Assembly (NCBI GenBank): GCA_035642535.1
Contig: DASQSE010000005.1
Span: forward strand, 1-64,000
Direction of reading: 5' to 3'
Length of the DNA: 64,000 nucleotides
Source of the DNA: Jatrophihabitans sp035642535
Lineage (GTDB): Bacteria; Actinomycetota; Actinomycetes; Mycobacteriales; Jatrophihabitantaceae
Of the stretch, positions 40,392 through 48,900 are shown piece after piece. The notes beneath the pieces are model-generated. The model was not told where the DNA came from, ran no database searches, and saw nothing but the letters and a program-made list of their open reading frames with translations. A program made the translations under genes and the position numbers. Each line of letters opens with the position of its first letter. The first letter of the stretch is position 1.

Positions 40392-43300
40392 ATGAGCGGC
40401 ACGCGAGGAGCGCGCAGGTGCCTGCTCGTGCTGATGGCTACCGGCGTCCTGGTGGGCGGTAGCGCGATCGCCGCCGCGCCGGTCGCGGCGCAGAGTCCAC
40501 CTGGTGCACCGCGGCAACCGACGCGCGCCGGCGATCCCGCGATCGTCAGCGTCGACGTCGTGCCGAACGCAGCCGCTTCGGGTTCATACAACGGCCTCGC
40601 GCTCACCCCGCCGATGGGCTTCAACGACTGGAACGCGTACGGCTGCAACATCACCGAGGACGTCGTCAAGCAGACCGCCGACGCGTTCGTCAGCAACGGC
40701 ATGCGCGATGCCGGCTACCAGTACGTCAACATCGACGACTGCTGGCAGGACGGGCGCACGGTATCCGGCAACAACGACCTGAAACGCCTCGTCGGGCGAG
40801 TGAACGGGCACCTGATTGCCGACCCGGTGTTCTTCCCGAGCGGGATGAAGGCGCTCGGCGACTACATCCACGCGCGCGGCCTGAAGTTCGGCCTGTACAG
40901 CAGCAACGGCACCGGCACCTGCCAGAACGTCGCAGGCACGTTCGATCACGAGACCACCGACGCGAACGACTACGCCGCCTGGGGCGTCGACTACTTCAAG
41001 TTGGACACCTGCAACTCCGGTCTGCCGGGCGATCCCAACGCGTTCTACCAGCGCTACAAGGTGTTCTCGGACGCGCTGCGCGCCAGCGGCCGCGATGTCG
41101 TGTTCAGCATCTGCGACTTCACCCGCGGCGGGCAGACCTGGTTGTGGGGCCCGCAGATCGGCAACCTGTGGCGCACGACGGGCGACATCAGCGCGAACTT
41201 CAACAGCATGCTGAACAACTGGTCGACGACGCAGGCGCTGCGCACGTACGCCGGGCCCGGCGGTTGGAACGATCCGGACATGCTCGAGATCGGCACTGGC
41301 GGGTTCAGCTCACTCGCCGCGCCCGCCGCGCCCGGCGACACCAACGTGCAGGTCGAGAGCGCGAACGGTGCAGTGCCCGGTAGCGCGTTCCGCATCGGCA
41401 CCCGCGCCGGTGGCGATCTGGAGAGCTTCGAGGTGGCCAACGTCGGCACCGCAGCCGGTCCGGCCACCTCGCTGTTCGCACCCGCCTCGGTCGGCGACAC
41501 CAGCGTCAAGGTGCCGAGCACGAACGGGTTCACGGCGGGCAACAAGATCCTCATCGACACGGGCGGCAGTTACGAGTCGCCGACCATTACGTCGGTCGGC
41601 ACGCCCGGCTCGCAGACCAGCCTCGCCGACGCGGCGTCATCCGGAGACACGCACCTCCAGGTCGCGAGCGTCGACAGCCTGGTGCCCGGCGACGTGTTGC
41701 GGGTCGACAACGGCGACTCGAGCGAGCAGGCGACGATCGCGGACGTCGGCACGGCGGCCGGTCCGGCGACGACGCTCGCCGCTTCCGCGTCGGCGGGCGC
41801 CACCAACGTCAAGCTGGCAAGTACGGCCGGCGTGGTGGTGGGCAACAAACTGCTGCTCGGCACCGGCACGAACGCCGAGCGCGCGACGGTCACCGGGGTG
41901 GGTACGGCGGCCGGTCCGGCGACGACGCTCGTCGCGCCGGCGTCGGTCGGCGACACGAACGTGAAGGTCGCCAGCCTGAACGGAATGACCGTCGGCGACC
42001 CGATCCTGCTCGACAGCGGTGGCAACACCGAGACCGCGACGATCACCGGCATCCCGGGCGGCGGTGGTGCGGCCGGGCCGCGGGTTGCGGGGCGCATCGG
42101 GAACGCGGTGAAACTCGACGGCGGCACCGAGTACGTCAACCTGCCGACCGGCATCGTCAACGGACTGTCCGACTTCACCGTGTCGGCCTGGGTCAATCCC
42201 GCCGCGAACGCCACCTGGTCGCGAGTGTTCGACCTCGGCACCGGCACCACACGCAACATGTTCATGACCGCGAACGCCGGTGGTGCCGGCCTGCGCTTCG
42301 CGATCACCACAGGCGGATCGGGCGGTGAGCAGCAGCTCACCGGCGGCGGGCAGCTGCCGTTGAACCAGTGGTCGCACGTCGCGGTCACGGTGTCCGGGAC
42401 GACCGGCACCCTCTACCTCAACGGCAACCCGGTTGCCACCAACCCGAACATGACGTTGGATCCGGCCGACCTGGGCAGCACCAACCAGAACTGGATCGGC
42501 CGCTCGCAATACGACGACCCGTTCCTCAATGCCACGGTCGACGACTTCCAGATCTACAACCGGGCACTGTCCGCGGCCGAGGTCGGCGATCTCGCGGGCG
42601 GGCAGCCGGGTGCCGGCAATGTCGCGTCCTACAAGTTCGACGAGGACGGCGGCGCCACCGCGGTCGACAGCTCCGGCAACGGCCGCGACGCGACGATCAT
42701 CGGGGCGGCGGCCGGCCCGGCCAACACCACGATCGCCCCGGTCGAGCCCGGCGACACGAACATCAAGGTGTCGAGCACGAACGGCTTCGTGGTGGGCGAT
42801 CAGCTCGAGCTGCACGAGCAGGGCCTCGTGCCGGTCGGGCAGGAGAACTCCGAGCTGGCGACGATCACCGGGGTCGGCACGGCGGCCGGTCCGCAGACGA
42901 CGACGGTCGCGCCGGTGAGTGCCGGCGACACGAACATCAAGCTCGTCAGCACGAACGGGTTCGTGGTCGGCCAGCCGATGCAGATCAAGGATGCCGGCGG
43001 CGCGCACTTCGAGACGGCGACGGTCAGCGCGATCGGTACGCCCGCGGGGGCCGCGACGACGCTGGCCGCGCCCGCGAACGCCGGCGCCACCGATCTCAAG
43101 GTGACCAGCACCAACGGGTTCGCGGCCGGCGAGGATCTGGTCGTCGGCGTCGGCGCCGACCAGGAGATCGCCCGCGTCACCGACGTCGGCACGGCGGGCG
43201 CCGACGGCACCGGCGTCACGATCGCCGCACCGTTGACGAAGGCCCATCTGATTCTCGCGCTCATCCGCGGCACGGGCACCGGAGTCACACTGTCGGGTCC

Positions 43301-44681
43301 GCTCGCGACTGCGCACGCGGCCGGCAGCACGACCCGCGGGCAGGGTACCGGCGTCGACGTCGCCGCGCCCATCAAGGCGGCGCACCCGCTCGCGACGACC
43401 GGCGGGTCGCCGGGCAGCGGCATCACGATCCGCGACGTCGGCGCAGGCATCGACGTGACTCCGCTGACCAAGGCGCACCAGGTGGCGGCGGCGGCGCGCG
43501 ACACCGGCACCGGCGTCGACATCTCGTCGCTGTCTGCCGCGCACGACTCCGGCGTGCCGGCCCGCGGCCTGGGCACCGGTGTCACGCTCACCGCGCCGCT
43601 GGCCAGCGCGCACGACAGCGCCGTACCGGTGCGCGACGAGAGCAAACCCGGCACCGGAATCACGTTCTCGCCGGCGCTGCACGCCGCGCACCCGGTGAAC
43701 GCGACCACCCGTGGCGGCGGCACCGGCATCACGCTGACGGCACCGGTCACGCAGGCGCATCCGAACGCGTCGGCGATCGGCAAGAGCGGACTGTCGCTGA
43801 CCGAGAGCCGCACGCACTTCACCCTGTGGGCGCTGGACTCCGCGCCGCTGTTGGCCGGCACGAACGTCGCAGACATGGCGCAGCAGAACCTCGCGATCTA
43901 CCTGAACAAGGACGTGATCGCGCTGGACCAGGATCCGGACGGCGTCCAGGTATTCACGATCTCCAACGCGAATTCGCAGTGGAAGCTGCGCAAGCCGTTG
44001 GCGAACGGCGACACCGCCGTTGCGGTGTTCAACGCGGGCACGACGCCGTGGACGGACGCGACTGTCAACTTCGCCGACGCCGGCCTCGACCCGGGACAGC
44101 GGTACCTCGCGAAGGACCTGTGGTCGAAGCAGGTGCGGGCGGTCAGCGATCCGCTCACCACCGCGAGCGTCCCGGTGCACGGCACGACCGTGTATCGCGT
44201 CTCGTCGCGGCCGCCGTCGGTCACGGTGCCCGACCCGATCGTCGTCAATGCCACGAGCCCCGGCGGGGCGAAGGTCACCTATCAATCGAGTGCGAAGGAC
44301 GCGTTCGACGAGCCGTTGTCGACATCCTGCTCGACGGCATCGGGCGCGACATTCGCGATCGGCGACACCCAGGTCACCTGCACCGCGACCGATGCCGCCG
44401 ATCATCGGAGCTCGGCGTCGTTCACCGTGCACGTCAAGGGCGCGGTCGAGCAACTGAACGATCAGCTCGACCTCGTAGGCCAGGCCGGCGGCGGCAGTTT
44501 CGCCGATCAGCTGCACGCGGTGCTGGACGACCTCGCCGCCGGTGCGATGCAGAACGCGTGTGACGACCTCGACGGTTACATCAAGCACGTCAAGTCGCAG
44601 TCTGGAAAGCAGTTGAGCAAGACGCTCGCCGCAACCCTGGTCACGAACGCAAACCGCATCAGTGCCGTGATCGGCTGCTGA
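40392..44681 (+). CDS. GH27 alpha-galactosidase split by an 826-residue repeat/LamG insertion
   Basis: A 1,429-residue secreted enzyme. Signal peptide about residues 1-32 (CLLVLMATGVLVGGSAIAAA). The GH27 barrel begins LTPPMGFNDWNAYGC. The nucleophile is Asp205 in YFKLDTC and the acid/base Asp265 in WRTTGDI; the barrel reaches NDPDMLEIGTGG at about residue 304. Residues about 305-1130 interrupt it: five about 50-residue A repeats (GDTNVKV...NGF pattern), a LamG domain (about 560-735), three more A repeats, then eight short B repeats (GTGVTLxxPLxxAH). The barrel resumes at GLSLTESRTHFTLWAL (about 1133). A beta domain, an HYR domain (about 1278-1355) and a helical C-terminus follow. The galactosidase specificity is inferred from family. 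Confidence 0.88.
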   Translation: MSGTRGARRCLLVLMATGVLVGGSAIAAAPVAAQSPPGAPRQPTRAGDPAIVSVDVVPNAAASGSYNGLALTPPMGFNDWNAYGCNITEDVVKQTADAFVSNGMRDAGYQYVNIDDCWQDGRTVSGNNDLKRLVGRVNGHLIADPVFFPSGMKALGDYIHARGLKFGLYSSNGTGTCQNVAGTFDHETTDANDYAAWGVDYFKLDTCNSGLPGDPNAFYQRYKVFSDALRASGRDVVFSICDFTRGGQTWLWGPQIGNLWRTTGDISANFNSMLNNWSTTQALRTYAGPGGWNDPDMLEIGTGGFSSLAAPAAPGDTNVQVESANGAVPGSAFRIGTRAGGDLESFEVANVGTAAGPATSLFAPASVGDTSVKVPSTNGFTAGNKILIDTGGSYESPTITSVGTPGSQTSLADAASSGDTHLQVASVDSLVPGDVLRVDNGDSSEQATIADVGTAAGPATTLAASASAGATNVKLASTAGVVVGNKLLLGTGTNAERATVTGVGTAAGPATTLVAPASVGDTNVKVASLNGMTVGDPILLDSGGNTETATITGIPGGGGAAGPRVAGRIGNAVKLDGGTEYVNLPTGIVNGLSDFTVSAWVNPAANATWSRVFDLGTGTTRNMFMTANAGGAGLRFAITTGGSGGEQQLTGGGQLPLNQWSHVAVTVSGTTGTLYLNGNPVATNPNMTLDPADLGSTNQNWIGRSQYDDPFLNATVDDFQIYNRALSAAEVGDLAGGQPGAGNVASYKFDEDGGATAVDSSGNGRDATIIGAAAGPANTTIAPVEPGDTNIKVSSTNGFVVGDQLELHEQGLVPVGQENSELATITGVGTAAGPQTTTVAPVSAGDTNIKLVSTNGFVVGQPMQIKDAGGAHFETATVSAIGTPAGAATTLAAPANAGATDLKVTSTNGFAAGEDLVVGVGADQEIARVTDVGTAGADGTGVTIAAPLTKAHLILALIRGTGTGVTLSGPLATAHAAGSTTRGQGTGVDVAAPIKAAHPLATTGGSPGSGITIRDVGAGIDVTPLTKAHQVAAAARDTGTGVDISSLSAAHDSGVPARGLGTGVTLTAPLASAHDSAVPVRDESKPGTGITFSPALHAAHPVNATTRGGGTGITLTAPVTQAHPNASAIGKSGLSLTESRTHFTLWALDSAPLLAGTNVADMAQQNLAIYLNKDVIALDQDPDGVQVFTISNANSQWKLRKPLANGDTAVAVFNAGTTPWTDATVNFADAGLDPGQRYLAKDLWSKQVRAVSDPLTTASVPVHGTTVYRVSSRPPSVTVPDPIVVNATSPGGAKVTYQSSAKDAFDEPLSTSCSTASGATFAIGDTQVTCTATDAADHRSSASFTVHVKGAVEQLNDQLDLVGQAGGGSFADQLHAVLDDLAAGAMQNACDDLDGYIKHVKSQSGKQLSKTLAATLVTNANRISAVIGC
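41313..42059 (+). repeat. A-type repeats 1-5 inside the GH27 gene
   Basis: Five tandem units of about 50 codons. Each has the pattern APAxxGDTNVKVxSxNGFxxG, then an (I/L)xxGG turn with ExATI, ending VGTAAGPATT. They lie directly after the barrel residue Gly304. Confidence 0.85.
42085..42600 (+). other. LamG-like (concanavalin A fold) domain within the insertion
   Basis: Encodes GRIGNAVKLDGGTEYVNLP, DFTVSAWVNP, QWSHVAVTVSGTTGTLYLNG and ATVDDFQIYNRALSAAEV, the strand set of a LamG domain, typically carbohydrate-binding. Just after it, NVASYKFDEDGGATAVDSSG repeats the opening of a second, truncated LamG. It separates A repeats 5 and 6. Confidence 0.82.
42725..43205 (+). repeat. A-type repeats 6-8 inside the GH27 gene
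   Basis: Three further A units: IAPVEPGDTNIKVSSTNGFVVG, VAPVSAGDTNIKLVSTNGF, and LAAPANAGATDLKVTSTNGF. The last one ends VGTAGADGTGVTIAAPLTKAH and so runs into the B repeats. Confidence 0.82.
43206..43780 (+). repeat. B-type short repeats (GTGVTLxxPLxxAH) inside the GH27 gene
   Basis: About eight degenerate units of 18-30 codons, for example GTGVTLSGPLATAH, GTGVDVAAPIKAAH, GTGVTLTAPLASAH, GTGITLTAPVTQAH. They look like amplification of the closing segment of the A unit. Confidence 0.8.
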
Positions 44682-44691
44682 CCGGCGTCAC

Positions 44692-45870
44692 GTGCGGATC
44701 TGGACCGGGTCGTCGCGCCGGCGCTGGACGATCGTCTGCGCTGCCGCGGTGCTGGCCGCCGGCTTGGTCGCAGGCATCACCGTCGCTGCCTGGCCGGCGC
44801 AGCGCACGCCGACCACGGCACCGGTCGCGTCGATCGCGGCCGGCCTGTCGACCACCTGCGCCGTGCTGGCTGACGGCACCGCGCGATGCTGGGGCGGGAA
44901 TCTGGCCGGCGAGCTCGGCGACGGGACCCGGCGCGCGCGATCGGCACCGGTGCGGGTCGCCGGCCTGTCCGGCGTCACCGCGATCGCCACCGGCTTTCAC
45001 TACACCTGCGCGCTGCTCGACGATCACAAGGTGCGCTGCTGGGGGTGGAACCAGTACGGCCAGCTCGGCGACGGGACCACCGCCGATCGGCTAGCCCCGG
45101 TGCCGGTCGCCGGGCTGACGGACGTGCAGTCGCTCAGCGCGCAGGGCGAATCGTCGTGCGCGCTGCTGGCCGACCGAACCGTCCGCTGCTGGGGGGCCAA
45201 CCGGTACGGCCAACTCGGCGACGGCACGAACACCGACCGCGCGACGCCGGTGGCGGTCGCCGGCCTGACCAGCGTGACTCAGGTGAGCGCCGGCACCGGG
45301 CACGCGTGCGCTCTGCTCGCCGACGGGACCGTTCGGTGCTGGGGGCTCAACTTCTTCGGCGAACTCGGTGACGGCAGCACCGCGAACCGCGTTCGGCCGG
45401 TGCTGGTGCGCGGGTTGTCCGGCGTCACCCGGATCGCGGTGGGCAATCGCGACACCTGCGCGGTCGTGCGCGACGGCACGGCGCGCTGCTGGGGCGCGAA
45501 CACGTCCGGCGAACTCGGTGACGGCACCACGACCAACCGCTCCGCGCCCGTGCGGGTGGCAGGGCTGTCCGGGGTGAGCAGCGTCGTCCCCGGTGTCTCG
45601 CGATCCTGCGCGCTGCTCACCGATCACCGCGTGCGGTGCTGGGGCGCGCTTCGCTACGGACAGCGCACGTCGGGGCCGTCCACGGTGCAGCGCACGCCGG
45701 CGCCGGTGATCGGCCTCGGTTCCGCGACCGCCATCACCGGCTTCGGCGAACACACCTGCGCGCTGCTCACCGACCGGACGGCCCGCTGCTGGGGCGTCAA
45801 CGACAGCGGTCAACTCGGCGACGGATCGGACACCGACCGCGCGACACCGGTGGCCGTCGCCGCCGGCTGA
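44692..45870 (+). CDS. Secreted RCC1-repeat seven-bladed propeller
   Basis: A 392-residue exported protein: basic N-terminus, one hydrophobic helix (WTIVCAAAVLAAGLVAGITVAAW) and then seven RCC1 repeats of about 49 residues filling the rest. A typical unit reads CALLADGTVRCWGxNxYGQLGDGTxxDRxxPVxVAGL. Each repeat has the same pair of Cys (in CAxL and RCWG), about 11 residues apart, probably a disulphide per blade. Repeat 6 has lost the GQLGDG turn (YGQRTSG). RCC1 domains serve as binding platforms; the partner is unknown. GTG 44692 starts 10 bp after the GH27 stop, so the two are probably one operon and may act together outside the cell. Confidence 0.88.
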   Translation: MRIWTGSSRRRWTIVCAAAVLAAGLVAGITVAAWPAQRTPTTAPVASIAAGLSTTCAVLADGTARCWGGNLAGELGDGTRRARSAPVRVAGLSGVTAIATGFHYTCALLDDHKVRCWGWNQYGQLGDGTTADRLAPVPVAGLTDVQSLSAQGESSCALLADRTVRCWGANRYGQLGDGTNTDRATPVAVAGLTSVTQVSAGTGHACALLADGTVRCWGLNFFGELGDGSTANRVRPVLVRGLSGVTRIAVGNRDTCAVVRDGTARCWGANTSGELGDGTTTNRSAPVRVAGLSGVSSVVPGVSRSCALLTDHRVRCWGALRYGQRTSGPSTVQRTPAPVIGLGSATAITGFGEHTCALLTDRTARCWGVNDSGQLGDGSDTDRATPVAVAAG

Positions 45871-45907
45871 CGCGTGGGGCCACGTCGCGCTCGGAGCTTG
45901 TAAGACG

Positions 45908-45991
45908 CACGCGCCCCCGCACGGTTCATGATCATGCAGAAATGGCGGTCATGGCGACGATCCGTGCATGATCACGAACGACGGGCGCGTG
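45908..45991. terminator. Large two-part inverted repeat, bidirectional terminator
   Basis: Outer arms CACGCGCCC (45908-45916) and GGGCGCGTG (45983-45991) are perfect. Inner arms GTTCATGATCATGCA (45924-45938) and TGCATGATCACGAAC (45965-45979) have one mismatch. It fills the 127-bp gap between the convergent RCC1 and beta-helix/M14 genes. Confidence 0.72.
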
Positions 45992-45997
45992 TCGTCG

Positions 45998-48900
45998 TCA
46001 GTTGGGCCGATCCCGGTTGGTGACCAGCGGCACCCCGCCGCTGCGCGGTATCGGCCGGCTCTTTACCGCGGGCAACTTGGCTGCCGGCACCGGTGCCGCC
46101 GCGGTGCTCGCCGCCGGGAGCAGGATGCTGTTGAGCACGAGCCGCTCCTCGGCCGTCTGCCAGCCGCGGTACCACGGGTCGAAGCCGAGCAAGATCGCGT
46201 GCCCGGAACCGAACGGCTGGTCGATCACCGCCGGACGGCCGGGCAGGTTCGCGTTCGCGTTGACCTCGTAGCCGTAGCAGTTGCCGAAGCCGGCCGGTCC
46301 GCCGCAGTCGCCTGCGGGCGCGAACGTGGCGACCGCCGTGGCGGCCGGGATCGTGGTGCCGTTGCCGCCGAGGGTCGTCGGATCGAAGTTCGGGTCGTTG
46401 CTCGACTCGCGGTAGATCCAGCCGCCGGCGTCCATGCCCCAGCCGGCCGGCGTGTCGGTGTTCCACGTGGCGTCGAAGGTCGAGCCGGGCGTGTTGATGC
46501 CGAGGACGGTGTTGGTGTTGACGGTCGTGATGGCGGCGTTGCGGGCGCTGGTCGCCCCGCCGGCGGCGCTGCCGATGAACGTCCCACCGGCGTTGACGAA
46601 CGCCTGCACTGCCTGCGCCGGGGTGCCCGCGGTGCCGACCGGCGTAGTCGCCGAGATCGCCGCGTTCGGGTCGATGAGCACGGTGTATCCGCCGCTGGTC
46701 AGCGCGCCGTTGGCGAGGTCGGTGGCGGTCAGTTGCCCGATCTGCGAGGTGGGAATGCCCTCCTTCTGGGTGAGCGCGAACAGCGCCTCGCAGTATGCCG
46801 TCGAACGGCAGTAGCCCATGTCGGGTCCGGTGCCCGGGAAGGCCGGGTTGTTCGGCGGGGCGGCGCCCGTCCCGGCGTAGACGGCGATCTTCGGCAGCCT
46901 CAGCGCGGAGTGACTTCCCGGGTAGTCGGCGAGGCCATAGACCGGCGTCTGCCACTGGTTGGCGTCGGCCACGAGGGTGCTCAACCCGACAGAATCGCCT
47001 GCGACCAGAGCCGCGCCGGTGTCGAAGTGCACGCCGCCGGCATCGAACCCGGTCGCCGCGCGGGACACGCTCGCACCCTGGTTCAGCAGTTGGTTGACCA
47101 TGGCGAGAGCGCTCATCGAGTCGGTGTTGAACGCGTACACCGGCGCACTCGTCGCGGGCGCCGTGCCCAGCGCCGGTGTGCCGAGCGGCGTCATGCTCGT
47201 CCCGGTGGGCAGCTGCCGGGTGAGGAACCCGTCGCCGGCGAAGCCGCGCAGCAATGAGTACGACCACGTCACGACGTCGTAGTTGTAGTTGAACGGCAGG
47301 TACGGGTTCTCGCCCAGGACCGCCTGGATCCAGTGCTTGTTCTGCTGGCTCATCGGGATGTAGAGCGTGCCGGCCGGCAGCGTCATCGTCTGGGTGCGGA
47401 CCGGTGACGACCCGCCCTGCACCGCATTGACGTCGAAGTCGCCGAACCGATGTGCGCCGGCGACCGTGACTGCACTGTTGAGCGTGTAGGCGTGGACGCC
47501 GACGAGTTGCAGGTCGCGGATCGTCTGCGCCACGTCGCCGGAATGCCTGCCGGGCAGGTAGAAGTAGCCGCACACGTTGACGTTCGGGTTCTGGTCGATT
47601 TCGCTCTGCCCGATCTCGTACAGGTCGATGATCGGCGGGCTGACCTGCGTGTTGTCCTGCAGCGTGCACGACCGGCCCTGCGCGACGGCCTCCGGCCACT
47701 GGTCGACCCAGTCTCGTAGCAGCGCCTCCTTCTGCGCCGCGACGACGTTCACCGTCGTGTCCATCGCCAGGTAGTGGTCATAGACCTGCTTGCCGTAGCT
47801 CTCGTCGTTGCCCTTCTCGTAGGTCATGCCGGCGCCGCCCATCAGCAGAGCCGGGACGGTGTCGCCGTACTCGGGCACGAACAGGTCGTACGTGTTGTAG
47901 TTGCGGTACTGGCCGGTCTGGTCGTTGAACGCCCGCTGGATGGCCGGGCCGATGACGTTCTGGATCTGATCGAGCGCCGCGTGCGATATCTCGTGATGCG
48001 CGGCGTCCTGGTTCGGCGGGAAGAAATAGCCCGACGACTGCTGGTGTGCGTCGATGAAGAACAGCCCGGGGTACTTGGTGATCGCCTCCGTGAGCGCGCG
48101 GTTCTCGGGGAACAGGAACGTGCCGCGGTCGCGGTTCGGGTCGAACGACCAGGCGAAGGTGCGGTTGTTGTGGTCGCGGTCGTCCGGGGCCGTCACCGGC
48201 TGGATGAACACGTCGAGGTTCTTGAGCCGGGCTACGTTGTCGCAGTCGGTGCGCGCGGCCAGCTCGTACAGCTCCTTCACCGATCCCTCGCCGCCGGCCG
48301 GCTCGTTGCCGTGCGGCGTGCCGGTGACCCAGGCGAACGCCGGCCGGCGGTTGACCTGCGCCGTGGCGATGCTCGGCGGCGTCGTGCCGTCGATGACGCC
48401 GCGCCAGAACGCCTGGTCGTTGCGGCCCGCGTCCAGGTTGGCGATGTTGTCCGGCGTACCGACCACGACGTAGTCGAACGGCTCGCCGAGCACGCTCTTG
48501 CCTTCCTCGACGAGTTTCGCCGCGACCCGCTGTCCGGTGGTGTTGGGGTGTGCGTTGATCGCGGCGACGACCGCGTGCAGGTAGTCCATCAGCTGTCCGG
48601 TCAGCTTCGCGGACGGCGAGGAGCCGGACAGTCCGTCACCGGTCGTGCCGCTGCCGAGCGTCGTGCCGAAGAACGAGTCGTAGCTCGGGATGTTCGGGTC
48701 GAGGGCAGCGGCGCTGTTGCTGCAGGTGCCCGCGGTCCCGGGCGCGCCGGGCGCCTCGGCGATGGGGAACTCGCCGCCGACCGAGTCGGCCTGGTCGCTG
48801 CTGCGGTACGGGCAGAACGTCACGGCCGACGAATCCGAGATGCCGGACGGGCAGTTGTTGTCGGCTACGGGTAACCCGTTCACCGGATTCTCCGGGACGG

